Of a stretch of 24,289 nucleotides of DNA, positions 1 to 10,063 are shown one piece after another. How positions within the stretch are numbered: the first letter of the stretch is position 1; each line of letters starts with the position of its first letter. Source of the DNA: Mycocentrospora acerina (taxonomy: Eukaryota; Ascomycota; Dothideomycetes; Pleosporales); assembly GCA_022701365.1 (NCBI GenBank), contig JAKUHH010000147.1, positions 1-24,289 of the forward strand, in the 5' to 3' direction. Both the position numbers and the translations under genes were made by a program. The notes beneath the pieces are model-generated. The model did no database searches and was not told where the DNA came from. It saw nothing but the letters and a program-made list of their open reading frames with translations.

Positions 1-1138
1 TTGTTTTAAGCCACCTAGGGCTGTCTTGTATAGTAACATTGTTAAATGTTTCTATCTCTGTTTTTAGAAGAGAAGGATTTAGTAAAAACTCATCATGTGC
101 ATAGACGTGGTGAGCTACTACTTGCACCCAGCTCTCTGATTTTTGGATTTTTTGGTGTTGAAACAGGAGGCTAGAAATCCAGCTATCCTGATTTTTTAGC
201 AAAAAATCAGCGTTGTAGGCGTCTGTTGTTGTAATAATAACGTTGTTGTTTGTAGTATAGCTAATTCTAGCTACTACAGGAGCTTTATTTGTAATAGCAG
301 CTAGAGCAGCGTTTATAGCGTCTCTCTGCTGTAGTACATTTATGCTACGTTGAAAATCTTGGTTTGTAAGCAAGATTAGCTCTTTTTGCTTTTGTTGCTC
401 TAAAGTAGCTTGTAAGTGTTGTTTTTTTGTTTTTTAAGTATTTAGAGTATTTTTATTGTTATTATTATTAGTAGCAAAAGCAGAGTCTGCTAGGCCTGCT
501 ACTTGAGCCCATGATTTTGTGTTATTTTTGTTGTTATTTGCTGTATTTTCTGTGTTTTTTTGGTGTTGGTTTGTAGTGTTTTTGTGTTGTTGTTGCAATT
601 GAATTTGGATAGCTTTTACGTCTCTTACTAGCTCCTGAGTAGCAGCGTAGTTGCAGATAAGCCTGCCTTCTACTACTGCTTCTGCTTAAGCTAGCAGCTC
701 CTTAGTAGCTACTCTAGTGTTGTTGTCTGCACTAAGAAGTAGTGTATCTTGAAAAGCTTTAATACCTTGTTTTACTAGGTATTCCTACCTTTCTTTCTGC
801 TTAGCAGTGCTTATCTGGATTAAAAGCCTATTTTGAGCTGTCTTTTTTAGTGAGCGTTGCTCTGTTGTTCGTTTCTTTGAAGCTCTAGGTTCTTGTTCTT
901 GTTCTACATTAATGTTAGAAGCTAGCTCATCTTCCCAGTCCTCTATCTCCTCCTTATCTGAGTAGAGTGTAGAATAAGGGTTAACTGTTCTAGTACTAGG
1001 CCTAAGGCTAGGGCTAGGGCTAGGGCTAGGACTGGCTCTAGCGCTTGTTCTAGGAAATTGAAAATCAGGTGGTTGGGGTCTATTTCTAGTGTTAGCAGGA
1101 GGGCTATTTCTAGCCTCTTGACGTTCTGGTGTAGTCAT
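1..1138 (-). pseudogene. LINE-type retrotransposon ORF1 (gag-like), 5' part, stop-interrupted
   Basis: The likely start is the Met at 1138 (MTTPERQEARN), because the upstream Met at 1192 adds only an unconvincing leader. The product begins with a Pro/Ser-rich region including an SPSPSPSPS run, then an acidic patch (DKEEIEDWEDE) and a basic, Gln-rich stretch. The frame meets a TAG at 785 but continues in the same frame with good coding character (YLVKQGIKAF, then ATQELVRDVKAIQIQLQQQ, SWAQVAGLA, ESWVQVVAHHV, EIETFNNVTIQDSPRWLKT) to the window edge. Two further in-frame TAA codons interrupt it near 690 and 440. All three stops sit where CAG or CAA (Gln) would fit, as RIP produces. The final segment resembles the gag-like ORF1 of fungal Tad/I-type non-LTR elements; family assignment is from memory. 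The zinc knuckles and reverse transcriptase would lie outside the window. Confidence 0.65.
1006..1030. repeat. GGGCTA hexamer tandem repeat inside ORF1
   Basis: About four copies of a six-base GGGCTA unit encode the Ser-Pro repeat of the LINE ORF1 on the minus strand. The unit is one base from the telomeric hexamer, but the array is in frame with the protein, so a coding origin explains it better than a telomere relic. Confidence 0.6.
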
Positions 1139-2236
1139 GGTCTGAGCGTTAAACGTTAAAAAAATCAACTTTGCAAAATTGCAGGATTGCAACCTAGCTG
1201 CACACCACCACCCTAGGCCCTAGGGCTCTAGAAATTGGAGGAGAGACTGTCTGATGTGTGTTGAGATGATATCTGATGGAATATTGATGCCGCAGGCGTC
1301 AGAGCAGACGCGCTGAAAAAGGCAAAGTTGGTGTTTTTTACCTACGAGGGAAGATAAATTGCTGTAGAAGGCGAAGAAGATTTAGAGCAGGGAATTTTGC
1401 AGAGAGAGGACTGTGGGTAGATAGATCCTACAGGTAGAGTTGTAATATTTATATAACTAAGGCGGCGCACGTCTTCGCAACAGTTAAAGTGAGTATAAGA
1501 AAGTTAGTATTAGTCCTACTTAGAGTCTTAAAAACCATTCACCGTCGGTTTTAGTTCCGTCAATGCGAATTCAGAAGTAATTTGCGTTATTGCCTAAAGA
1601 GTAATTAAACCCCTGTCTTGTCTCTTCTCTATCCTTCTTCACCGTTATCTTTAAAGAAAATAGCATAGAGAAGATTAATAGCAGTCTTTTTTCCCTAACC
1701 TACGTGCTTGCAGCTGCTTCCTTGCAATCGTTACTGCTTACAGTGTAATTAGTTCCTATGCTGCCTTCACTACCCTAGAAATGTGTATTTGATAGTGCTG
1801 GGATCAGGTTCTAAGACCCCCAGGCTAGAAATAAACAGACACATACCTCTAAACTTAAAGTATATACAGGCTAAACACATTAATAAATTGTAGATACGAA
1901 ACTAGCTTAACTCTGGGTTTGTAAGTTAAAAATGTAATATTTATAATGAAACACAACTTAGTTACTCTTAAACTAACTAACATCTATCTAGAAACTACCT
2001 GATACATATATCATTCCTTCAAACGTGTCCTAGGCTAGGGTATATAAGGATGCAGGCAGTGTAGCTTTATAGATTAGCTTTTCTGTATCCTTTGTACAAG
2101 ACTTATCGGTGTAGAGAATAGTATTCTTAGTGTATCCTTCTCTCCTAGCACTCCTATATGACTTGTAGTAGACTTAGATCCTATTCAGATATCGCTCTCT
2201 ATATACCTGCGTTGAAAAAACTGGTAGCTGGGAACA
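1139..2236. other. Intergenic: probable LINE 5' untranslated region, then transporter 3' flank
   Basis: The first 300 or so bases upstream of the LINE ORF1 have balanced base composition and probably belong to the element's 5' untranslated region, although no end or target-site duplication could be fixed. From about 1500 to 2236 the sequence is AT-rich and non-coding. It should contain the 3' untranslated region of the transporter, which ends at 2237. No RNA gene or further ORF is supported here. Confidence 0.4.
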
Positions 2237-5200
2237 CTAGCCTAATGCCGTCATAGTTGCCTTTGTCCGCATCTTCATCATAATGATTGTCATGCCATAA
2301 GACGCAAGTACGAATAAGAATGTAATGCCTACATCTCGCCAGCCGTAGTACTTGGCGTTAATATTGAAGGTCCTGGCATAGTCGGCCCCTGTCTGGTAAG
2401 GGCAGTACTGGCATGTTGACATGCTGCCATTCTCCACGATGTAACCAGCGTTGGAATTCAAAAATGACATCATGTACTCTCCACAAGTCTGATTTGGAGG
2501 TACGTTGATCGTTGTAAGCTCATTCTCTTTGCAAACAATCTGAACATCCCATAGCAATGGGGCTAGGATAGCTTCGACCAAATAGTGGAAAGGATCTAGC
2601 CAATACATCCAATAGCGCCAGAATGCAGTAATCTGGTCATATGGGACAACAATACCACAAAAGTTGATGAGGGCGGCTCCGATAATGACAGGGTTTAGAA
2701 GCGATGCGAAGTAAGCACTTGGCGAGTTGGCAGCGATAGCTTGCCCGATTGCTGTGTAAAGAAACTCATAGACTGTAATATGTTAGTTTAGTTAAGTATC
2801 CAAGTTTGTCAGGATCTCTTACGGATCATTTGAAGATATACTTGGCCAGATGTTGACGACTGGAGAGGGAAGCCGGCTGTGAAATACCAACAAGCAAAGT
2901 ATAATGTTCCACAAACGATCAACCAGGGAATTTCCGAAATACACTCAGCAATAATGAAAGCAAACCAGTGATATGTTTTAGCCTAAGGAATAATTAGGTC
3001 ACGTTTGTTAAATAGATAATGAAGGACTGAAATATTGCCAGAATCATACATACCTTTTTTTCACGTGTCTCGAATATGTCCCGATTCTGCAAGAACATCG
3101 GCTGAAGCTGATTTATCATGCCAGGAGCAATAAAAACGAAGTTGAATACAGCAAATAATCTGAGTTGGAGGTCGAAACTGCTGTCTCCTATCTTCCAGAA
3201 AGTGAAACCAGAAAAAAGGGCCTGGATGACATGCATGAGGATTTTATTCCAAACGTAATCGGGAGTCCGCCATAAGGCTACTGCTTGACGTTTAGCGACT
3301 ATACGAATCTGATGTCGAATAGGCGCGGCAAAGTCGTGGTTCTGAGTGTTGTCTATATTTTTACCTGAAGACGATGGACGATTCGGTGCTTCTTGGTTCA
3401 GTCGCTCGAGTTCATCTCGCATCGTCTGACGCTGTGGTGATTCTTGCCAGACCTGTACCCAGTCTGTTCCAGTACCATTCCTACCTTGCACAACATCAAT
3501 GATATGTTCCGCCGGGTTGGTTTCGGAATCACAAGGCGACCCGTTCTGGGCGAAGTAGTCGAGTAGGATCGAGGAATCCTTTCCGGTGTCACCAAAGTAG
3601 GTAGTGCGACCGCCCTTGGCGAGCAACAGCAATGAATCGAAAGCTTCAAAGAGTGCCGCAGAGGGTTGATGAATAGTGCAGATGACTGCTTGACCACTGT
3701 CCGCGAGCTTGCGCATGAAACGCACAATGTTGAAGGCACTTTGTCCGTCTAGTCCGCTGGTAGGTTCATCCAAAAAGAGCAGACGAGGCTTGGCGACTAG
3801 CTCGACACCCAAAGTCAAACGTTTTCGCTGCTCAACACTGAGCCCTGCTCCTATCTCTCCTACCAGAGCATCTTGAATATCCCTCAGTTCAAGAAGATCA
3901 ATGATCGAATCGACGTAGTCATTTTTTTCTTGTTCTGGAATGCTGTACTCCTGTCGCAGCTGAGCTGAGAAGAGCAAGGACTCTCGTACAGTAGAACTGT
4001 GTTGATGTACGTCATTCTGTTCGCAATAGCCAGTAGTCCTTTGAAATGTTATGTCTTGAGGTTTGCCATCCACAAGAATGAGGCCTTCAATTCGTCCCGA
4101 GTCTTTCCGCTGAGCCAACACATCCATCAAAGTGGTTTTTCCAGCTCCACTAGTTCCCATCAAAGCAACTAACTGGCCTGGCTTGGCGAATCCACTCACT
4201 TTTTGAAGAAGTTGCTTCTCGTTACCGTGGACATTGACGAAGTAATCAAGTTCTTGCCAAGTAAAGGTAGACCGGGTAATGGATTTGGATATTTCTTCGT
4301 CTGCGGGACCTCTTGAAGACGAGAATTGTAAAACTCCAGTTTCCTTTTCTTCATCCTTGAGATCTGCTTTAACAGTCCTGACAGTTCCCCTCTTGAATAG
4401 AAGCCTAGATGTACCGCTCGTGCTGCCAGACATTTCGAAGCCAATAGCAGTAATACAGGCAAAGAAAAGCCAAAAACCGACGATAATCCCAACACCACGC
4501 CAAACGTGATGTTGAGAAAGCTGATATTGTATCGAGATGTACGACTCTCCAGAGATTTTCCTGCCAGACGACCCGGCTACCGTGCATGCCCGGTAGCGAT
4601 CATCACTATAGTTACTGCCGTATGGGATTAATTGTGGAGATACGCAGTCGAGTTCTAAATCTGACCATTCATTACCCATTAGAGATTCGAATGCATACGC
4701 GGCAGGATTGATCCAGAAAATCCAGCGGAACCATACATGCATGGATGTGAGAGGGATTAGATAACCTAGCCATCACGTAATTAGTACAAGCGCTGAGGTA
4801 GGATGTACGAAATCACCTACCTGAGTAGATCATCATGATCATTGTAATGGTACCGGAGACCTTAGAAGCGTTTCCAAAATGGTCGAACAGTGCGCCAATT
4901 GCTCTATATAGAGAGGCAAAGCAAAGAGCTGTAGAGTTGAGAACAATCCAGAATATGAAAAACTTCCCCACTTTATATTGGAAATGACACATGAAGTAAT
5001 AAACAATAGTGAAAATAGTTACTTGGGCAAAAACAACAGGAATATCGACCAGAACGGCAGCGATGCAGTGGGCTGTAGGCCGGTAGAAACCAAATCGCTT
5101 GTGGCGAGAGATGATTGGACGGCCCATAAATGCAGCTGTAGTTTCAGATAGCATTTGTAGGCAAAAGTATAGAATGCAAAAGTAGATAGCTCCTGGTCGA

Positions 5201-6859
5201 AGAAAAACAGAGTCGCTGGCTTCTGAGAGATCGTAGAACAGGGAGCCGGTAACTAAAGCCTGGAACAAAGCTGAGATGATTTTCATAGTAGTAGATGATT
5301 GATCTCCGCGCATGATTTGGAAGGACCTGTCTCTGTCAGTTGCGCGTGTTCGATCGTCTAAGAATACACAAAACGGACCTGATGGTACAAGCAATTGTCT
5401 GCTGCCAAAGGCTGACAGTATAAACGCTATGTACGTGGCCCAGTAATGGTGACTTTTTCCGCTCAAGCTCAATTGTTTGTTTCAGTTCTTCTATTTCGCA
5501 CTCAAGCGTTCCAGGATCAACCATCTCTGACACTACAACGCTGTAGATACTGCTCTTCTTGTATCGATCTTCAAATTCTTCTGGTGTACTCGGGACGCTG
5601 CTCTCGAAGCCAGATCTGATGATGCGTTCAGTGTGGACAGTAACTCCAGTCAAAAAATCTGCGATGCTACCTCCTTTAGGACAAACGAAGCCCATATCCT
5701 CGAAATAGCTCTTGGCAAGACCCCTCGGACCATAGTAAATCTGACGTCCCTCGCAAAGAACAAGAACTTTGTCAAATAGGTTGTATAGGGCATTACCAGT
5801 CTGGTAAAATGAGGTAATAATGCTTTTGTCTTGGCTTTGAGCAGTTTTTTGGAGTTCACGACCAAAGTCCAACGCTGTACTGGCATCAAGACCCCTAGTC
5901 GAGTTGTCCCAACATTGCACAGGAGCCTGTCATTCTTCGCGTTAGCTTAAAAATTTGGGTTAGTATATCACTACTATCTTACCTGCCCTGCGATTACCTC
6001 CGCAATGGACACCCGCTTTCTCTCACCACCTGAAACTCCTCTGACAAACTCATTTCCGACTAAGGTACCAGAGGTATGTCCTATACTTAGTGACTTGAGT
6101 ATATCAGTGGAAACGTGGTCAGTGTACTTGCGAACGTGCTTAAGCTCCTCCGGCCGATTGTCGGGTACCTTGTTTCGGAGTGCAAACTTCAGGGTCTGCG
6201 AGACAGAGAGAGTGGGAAAGTGAACGTCGTCTTCATTACTGAACATCATTTGATGTCGAAAGGTCTTCGCCTCTAAATGATCCGCACTGCCAAATCGGAC
6301 TTCGCCTTTTATGCTCTTGTAGGAAGAATCGCGATCATTGGCGAGCATACGTAGCAGCGAAGTGCATCCGGACCCAGGTCGGCCAACAACGAGGAGCTGC
6401 ATTCAATGTAAGAGCTATCTTTTTCAAAATTAGAATGACGTACCATTTCACCTGGCCTTACTTGACCAGTAATGTCATGAAGAATGTACTTTCATGTGTC
6501 AGCAAAAGCAACGCGACAATTATCAATCTCAACTACCGAACCTTTTCCGCGAGCTTGTTGGTACGCAACCGATCAAAAGCGATTCGCGCGTCAATCTTCG
6601 AAGCAAAGGTTTCACCAAAATCTGCACCACGTTGATTTACCAGTACTGAGACCGAATTGAAGGTGACAGTCAATTGTTTTTTGAAACCCAAACCCACTTC
6701 GGATTTGATGGAGTTGTCGTAGGATGCGGACGAGGTATTTTCGTTATTCAAAGGTATCGGTACAGACCGAGAAACGCCCTCATTGCCCTCAGTGAGCTTA
6801 GTATGATGAACCCCAGAAGACTGAACAGGTGCATCGTGACGCGGAATGAAATTTGACAT
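2237..6859 (-). CDS. PDR/ABCG-type full-size ABC transporter, 8 exons, 1412 residues
   Basis: Predicted plasma-membrane ATP-driven exporter of the pleiotropic drug resistance family, arranged NBD1-TMD1-NBD2-TMD2. Removing introns at 6489-6541, 6397-6443, 5927-5982, 5327-5378, 4766-4820, 2983-3053 and 2773-2822 joins eight exons into one frame of 1412 codons plus stop, near the usual family size. NBD1: Walker A GRPGSGCT (126-133), signature VSGGERKR (242-249), Walker B CWDNSTRGLD (264-273). NBD2: Walker A GTSGAGKT (814-821), signature LSVEQRKR (919-926), Walker B LLFLDEPTSGLD (939-950), H-loop His976. The Cys for Lys in Walker A1 and Asn for the catalytic Glu in NBD1 are normal PDR asymmetry. 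TMD1 spans roughly 445-725 and TMD2 roughly 1105-1405. The first intron has an unusual GTTCGG donor and the fourth a GTCCGT donor; the others are conventional. Substrate unknown. Confidence 0.9.
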
Positions 6860-7961
6860 AGCGAAGGTGAATTAGTTGTAGAGTCTACAACAGGAAAGAG
6901 ATTCAGAGAAATAGATGATATATAAGAGTTTTGAGTCGTCGCTTGTAGATAATTCCGAATGAAGTGGGTCAAAACAAAACTATTTGCAGTGCAGATTGGA
7001 ATCAAAGATGTGAATAAGTGGACCCAATTTACGCCATAATTACCGATGTAAAGGGTGAAGTATTTCCGATGGTAGAGTTAGGATCTGCCGAGATCGGAAT
7101 TAATCTCAGTTTGATTACTAGGGCAATTGACGTTTCTCTCTCGAATATTTAGCGTGACACCAAACTTCACGAGACTAAAGACTGTGTACAAATTGAGAAT
7201 TCCGTAGTTTAATCAAGTTTAGTATTTTCTTGTGTTAGTGGCCTAGTATTTGAAGCTTAAAGATAAATCTAACTGACAGTTTTGAATCTCAAAATCTAGT
7301 CGTTTCTTAGTAAATGGTATGATGGAGTTTTAATTCCGGAGGTAGTGCCAGCCGCACCAATCACCAACTCTGTTTATCCCGAAGCGTCGGAAGTACGTCA
7401 TCATCAGGACCGGGGAAAAACAATGTAATTCCGTAGACAAAAAATTTAATCCTTTTCTCCTTGCATTCTTTGAACCGACTATCACGTAATTATTGTTATT
7501 ACGTACTCTCACATACTGATATCATATGAGAATCACACTTTTCTAAAGTCAATGTTGCGAAAACACTTTTTCGTTTTCTGAATGATTTCAGATATTTATT
7601 CAAAAATAATGTCAGCTAATACTGTCAGCTGCTTTTATATTTTCTTGCAACAGTGCTTATGTCAAAGTAAAGAAAGTGTTCTGCTTGAAAAGATTTTAAA
7701 TTTAAATCAGAGTAAATTTCTTCAACTTTGCATACTTAAAAACGAATACAAAATTAGATCATCGACCGAGGATTTAAATTAATCCAAGCTTTTACTCTGC
7801 TAACAGTTAGTGCTCTCTACCCTAAATCTTCAGCACTTCACAGGGTACTGCATTTCGCACAAGGTTTAAATTTCAAGAAGTTCAGGGTACAGTCTATTCA
7901 CATGCAGGATGTAGTATTGATAGGAGCATTGCAAGGAATAGTGGGGTAGTCTACTGTTACC
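6860..7961. other. Upstream region of the transporter
   Basis: This 1.1-kb stretch lies directly upstream of the transporter start and should contain its promoter. It has moderate base composition, no coherent ORF, and no obvious RIP damage, unlike the transposon that begins at 7964. Short ORFs here have no coding character. One zinc-cluster-type palindrome is listed separately. Confidence 0.5.
7088..7097. promoter_or_regulatory. Candidate zinc-cluster binding site CCG-N4-CGG
   Basis: The sequence CCGAGATCGG is an everted CCG/CGG pair separated by four bases, about 230 bp upstream of the transporter start. Zn2Cys6 factors bind paired CGG triplets and the PDR element of yeast is an everted pair, so this is a candidate operator. 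A ten-base site can occur by chance and no second copy was found. Confidence 0.25.
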
Positions 7962-7963
7962 TA

Positions 7964-8018
7964 CCGTGTCCGTGCACTCAACGCCCGGATTCACTCAACG
8001 CCCCGAAACATCAAAACC
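7964..8018 (+). repeat. Left terminal inverted repeat of the first pogo-like element
   Basis: It contains two subterminal direct copies of CACTCAACGCCC, starting about 19 bp apart, which are likely transposase contact sites. Compared with the right repeat it differs by four C/T substitutions and one single-base indel, consistent with RIP acting on both copies. Confidence 0.9.
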
Positions 8019-8229
8019 ATCTTATCTAGAAATAAGGCTATTAAGCCACGCACAACAGGTAATATTATGAGATTTTTTAGTAGATAGTATAGATAATATA
8101 TGCAAAACTTTTGCTCTACTTAAATTTGCTTAGTAGCCTAATTGCATAGCCTTTTTGTAACTGTAGTAGTAGAGGTGCAGGAACAGCTTTACAAGACTTA
8201 CTACTACCTAATGCATCTACTACCTGTTT

Positions 8230-9900
8230 CCTGCGCTTAGCAGCCTATTAAGGAGGCCTTAAAGCCTTCCTCTTACCTTTTTAAGATAATTAGAGAGCTT
8301 TTTTAGTGTTATTCTCCTGTCTTTTATGCTCTTGTTTAGCTGCCTGCTTTGCCTTTTCCTCCTCTCTAACTGCTTTTGCTGCCTCTCTTGCTACACACTT
8401 CTCTTAAGCTATTATTTTAAGATAGAGCTTATAAGCTTTCTTAAGTTCCTTTCTATTAGCCTTTTAGAGTTTAAGCTTTTTTTCTTCTTACTCTTTTACT
8501 GCTTAATAAACACATGCTTCTTTAATTTTTTATAGTAACTAGAAAACAGCACTACTATAGTACTCTTAATGTTATTATAGATTAAGAGCTTTACTAGACT
8601 TTTAGTGCTTTTTCTTAATAATAAGCACTTTTTAAAGTCTTTAGTTTTAAAGCTTAAGAAGCTTATTTTAAGCTTAAAAGTAGTAGAGTATTTAACTAAG
8701 CTTTTTAGCTTCTTCTGTGTTTTTATTAGCTACTACTTTATATAACAGCCTTTCTAACTTTCTCTAATTAGACTTAATTAGTAGTAAGTTAATTAGTAAC
8801 TCTTGCATATCTTAAGTAAATCTTTTAAGTATCTTAGCTAGTTTAAATAGTAAGATGCCTGTTGTTTTAAAAGACTTTAATATTGCTTATTTCTTAAAAG
8901 AGTATCTCTAAGCTCTCTAGAATAGAGGCAAGAAGTTACCTTTTTTAACTAGGAGAAGCCCTTAGCTATTGTAAAGGTATATTAAGAGCTCCTTTAAGTA
9001 CACTATTAAGAGAGGCTTAAATATAGCTATATTAAGTAGCTAGAGCGTGTAGGTTAAGTAAGGAGGAAAGATAGTAATAAGAATCCTTCTCCTACTATAG
9101 AAGTCTAAGAAATCTATAGAAATGTAAGATCTATAGCTATTAAGAATAAGTAACCTTTAAGATCTCTCTGCCTTTGCCTTAGTATAGCAATTAAACACCT
9201 GCTTAAGCTAAGCAAGGCCTATATTATTATTAGTCTATCCTAATAGTAATAAGCTAATATGTATTTTATGTTTTCTAGCCTTAATTACCTTAACTTAGCT
9301 TAATTATATGCCTTTATTTATAGACTTAAATATAAGGCTTAGCAGCAGCTTTAATCTATCTGCATATATACATGCTATAAGGGTTATCTACTTATATAAG
9401 CTATCCTAGATAGCTGCTGTAACCTTGTTTTTCTTCTATATTCTCTTACTAAACACTTGTTTTAATTAGCTAGTAATACTAAAGAGAAAGCCTTTCTTAT
9501 CTATATTATATGTATTGCAAGGCTTAATATTATACTTATTAATTTTCTTACTTATTAGGTTAAAATATAGCTTATATTTAGCCCCTAAGTTAGCCTAGTA
9601 GCAATTAATATCTATACTAGTTATCTACTGTAACATAAGATAGTGTAAATTCTAGTTAATAAAGTGTATAACCTAGCTATTACTTACAGTCTCTTAAGCT
9701 ATATATAAGGCAAAATTTTAAATTATCTTTTATATAAGTAGTAGGCCTTACTTTATAAGGCTTTCTATATATTCTATAAGCTCTTGCTCTTATTAGGAGT
9801 AGAGCTTTTAACATGTATATACATTAGTTACACATAACATTTAAACAGCCTAGTGTCTTTGTAATAGCGTAGATTAATTAACACTGTGTTTTTATGCTAT
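8230..9900 (-). pseudogene. pogo/Fot1-type DDE transposase remnant
   Basis: Read on the minus strand, 9005-9066 gives PPYLTYTL, a stop, then LLNIAIFKPL. This is a mutated form of the DDE_1 transposase motif in which PPH..H..QPLD precedes F.PLK; the stop replaces the Gln of QPLD (CAG to TAG). Toward the left end, around 8300-8410, the same strand encodes a Lys/Arg/Gln-rich tail (QERQQKQLERRKRQ), as in the C-termini of these transposases. Many further TAA and TAG codons make it inactive. Limits are approximate. Confidence 0.8.
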
Positions 9901-10007
9901 TTTTGTATATAAGAAAGATTTTATATTATTAAGCAATTCTATTTCTTTTAGTGCAGCCTTAATTAGACTTATATTAGTAGAGTTATAACGCGTTAAAGTT
10001 TAGGGTA

Positions 10008-10061
10008 GGTTTGGTGTTTCAGGGCGTTAAGTGAATCCAGGCGTTGAGTGCACGGACACGG
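10008..10061 (-). repeat. Right terminal inverted repeat of the first pogo-like element
   Basis: Reverse complement of 7964-8018. Three positions that are C in the left copy are T here, and one is the reverse. All substitutions are transitions. Confidence 0.9.
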
Positions 10062-10063
10062 TA

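Larger units (their letters stand above)
7964..10061 (-). mobile_element. pogo/Fot1-like DNA transposon, RIP-degraded
   Basis: A 2098-bp element is bounded by near-perfect inverted repeats of about 54 bp that begin CCGTGTCCGTGCACTCAACG. It is flanked on both sides by TA (7962-7963 and 10062-10063), the target duplication of the Tc1/mariner-pogo superfamily. The interior is strongly AT-rich with many TpA steps and encodes a wrecked transposase on the minus strand. The element lies between the transporter and the transcription factor, so removing it restores an intergenic gap of about 3.3 kb. Confidence 0.9.

Noticed and set aside
1006..1030. Interstitial telomere relic (GGGCTA repeats)
   Set aside because: The unit is not TTAGGG and the array is in frame as Ser-Pro repeats of the LINE ORF1.
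4196..4587. Small minus and plus frames inside the transporter
   Set aside because: They lie in other frames of the sixth exon, which has an uninterrupted 570-codon frame with ATPase motifs.
8326..8535. Leu/Phe-rich 69-codon plus-strand frame that looks like a membrane protein
   Set aside because: It is the complement of the Lys/Gln-rich transposase tail on the minus strand and a product of AT bias.
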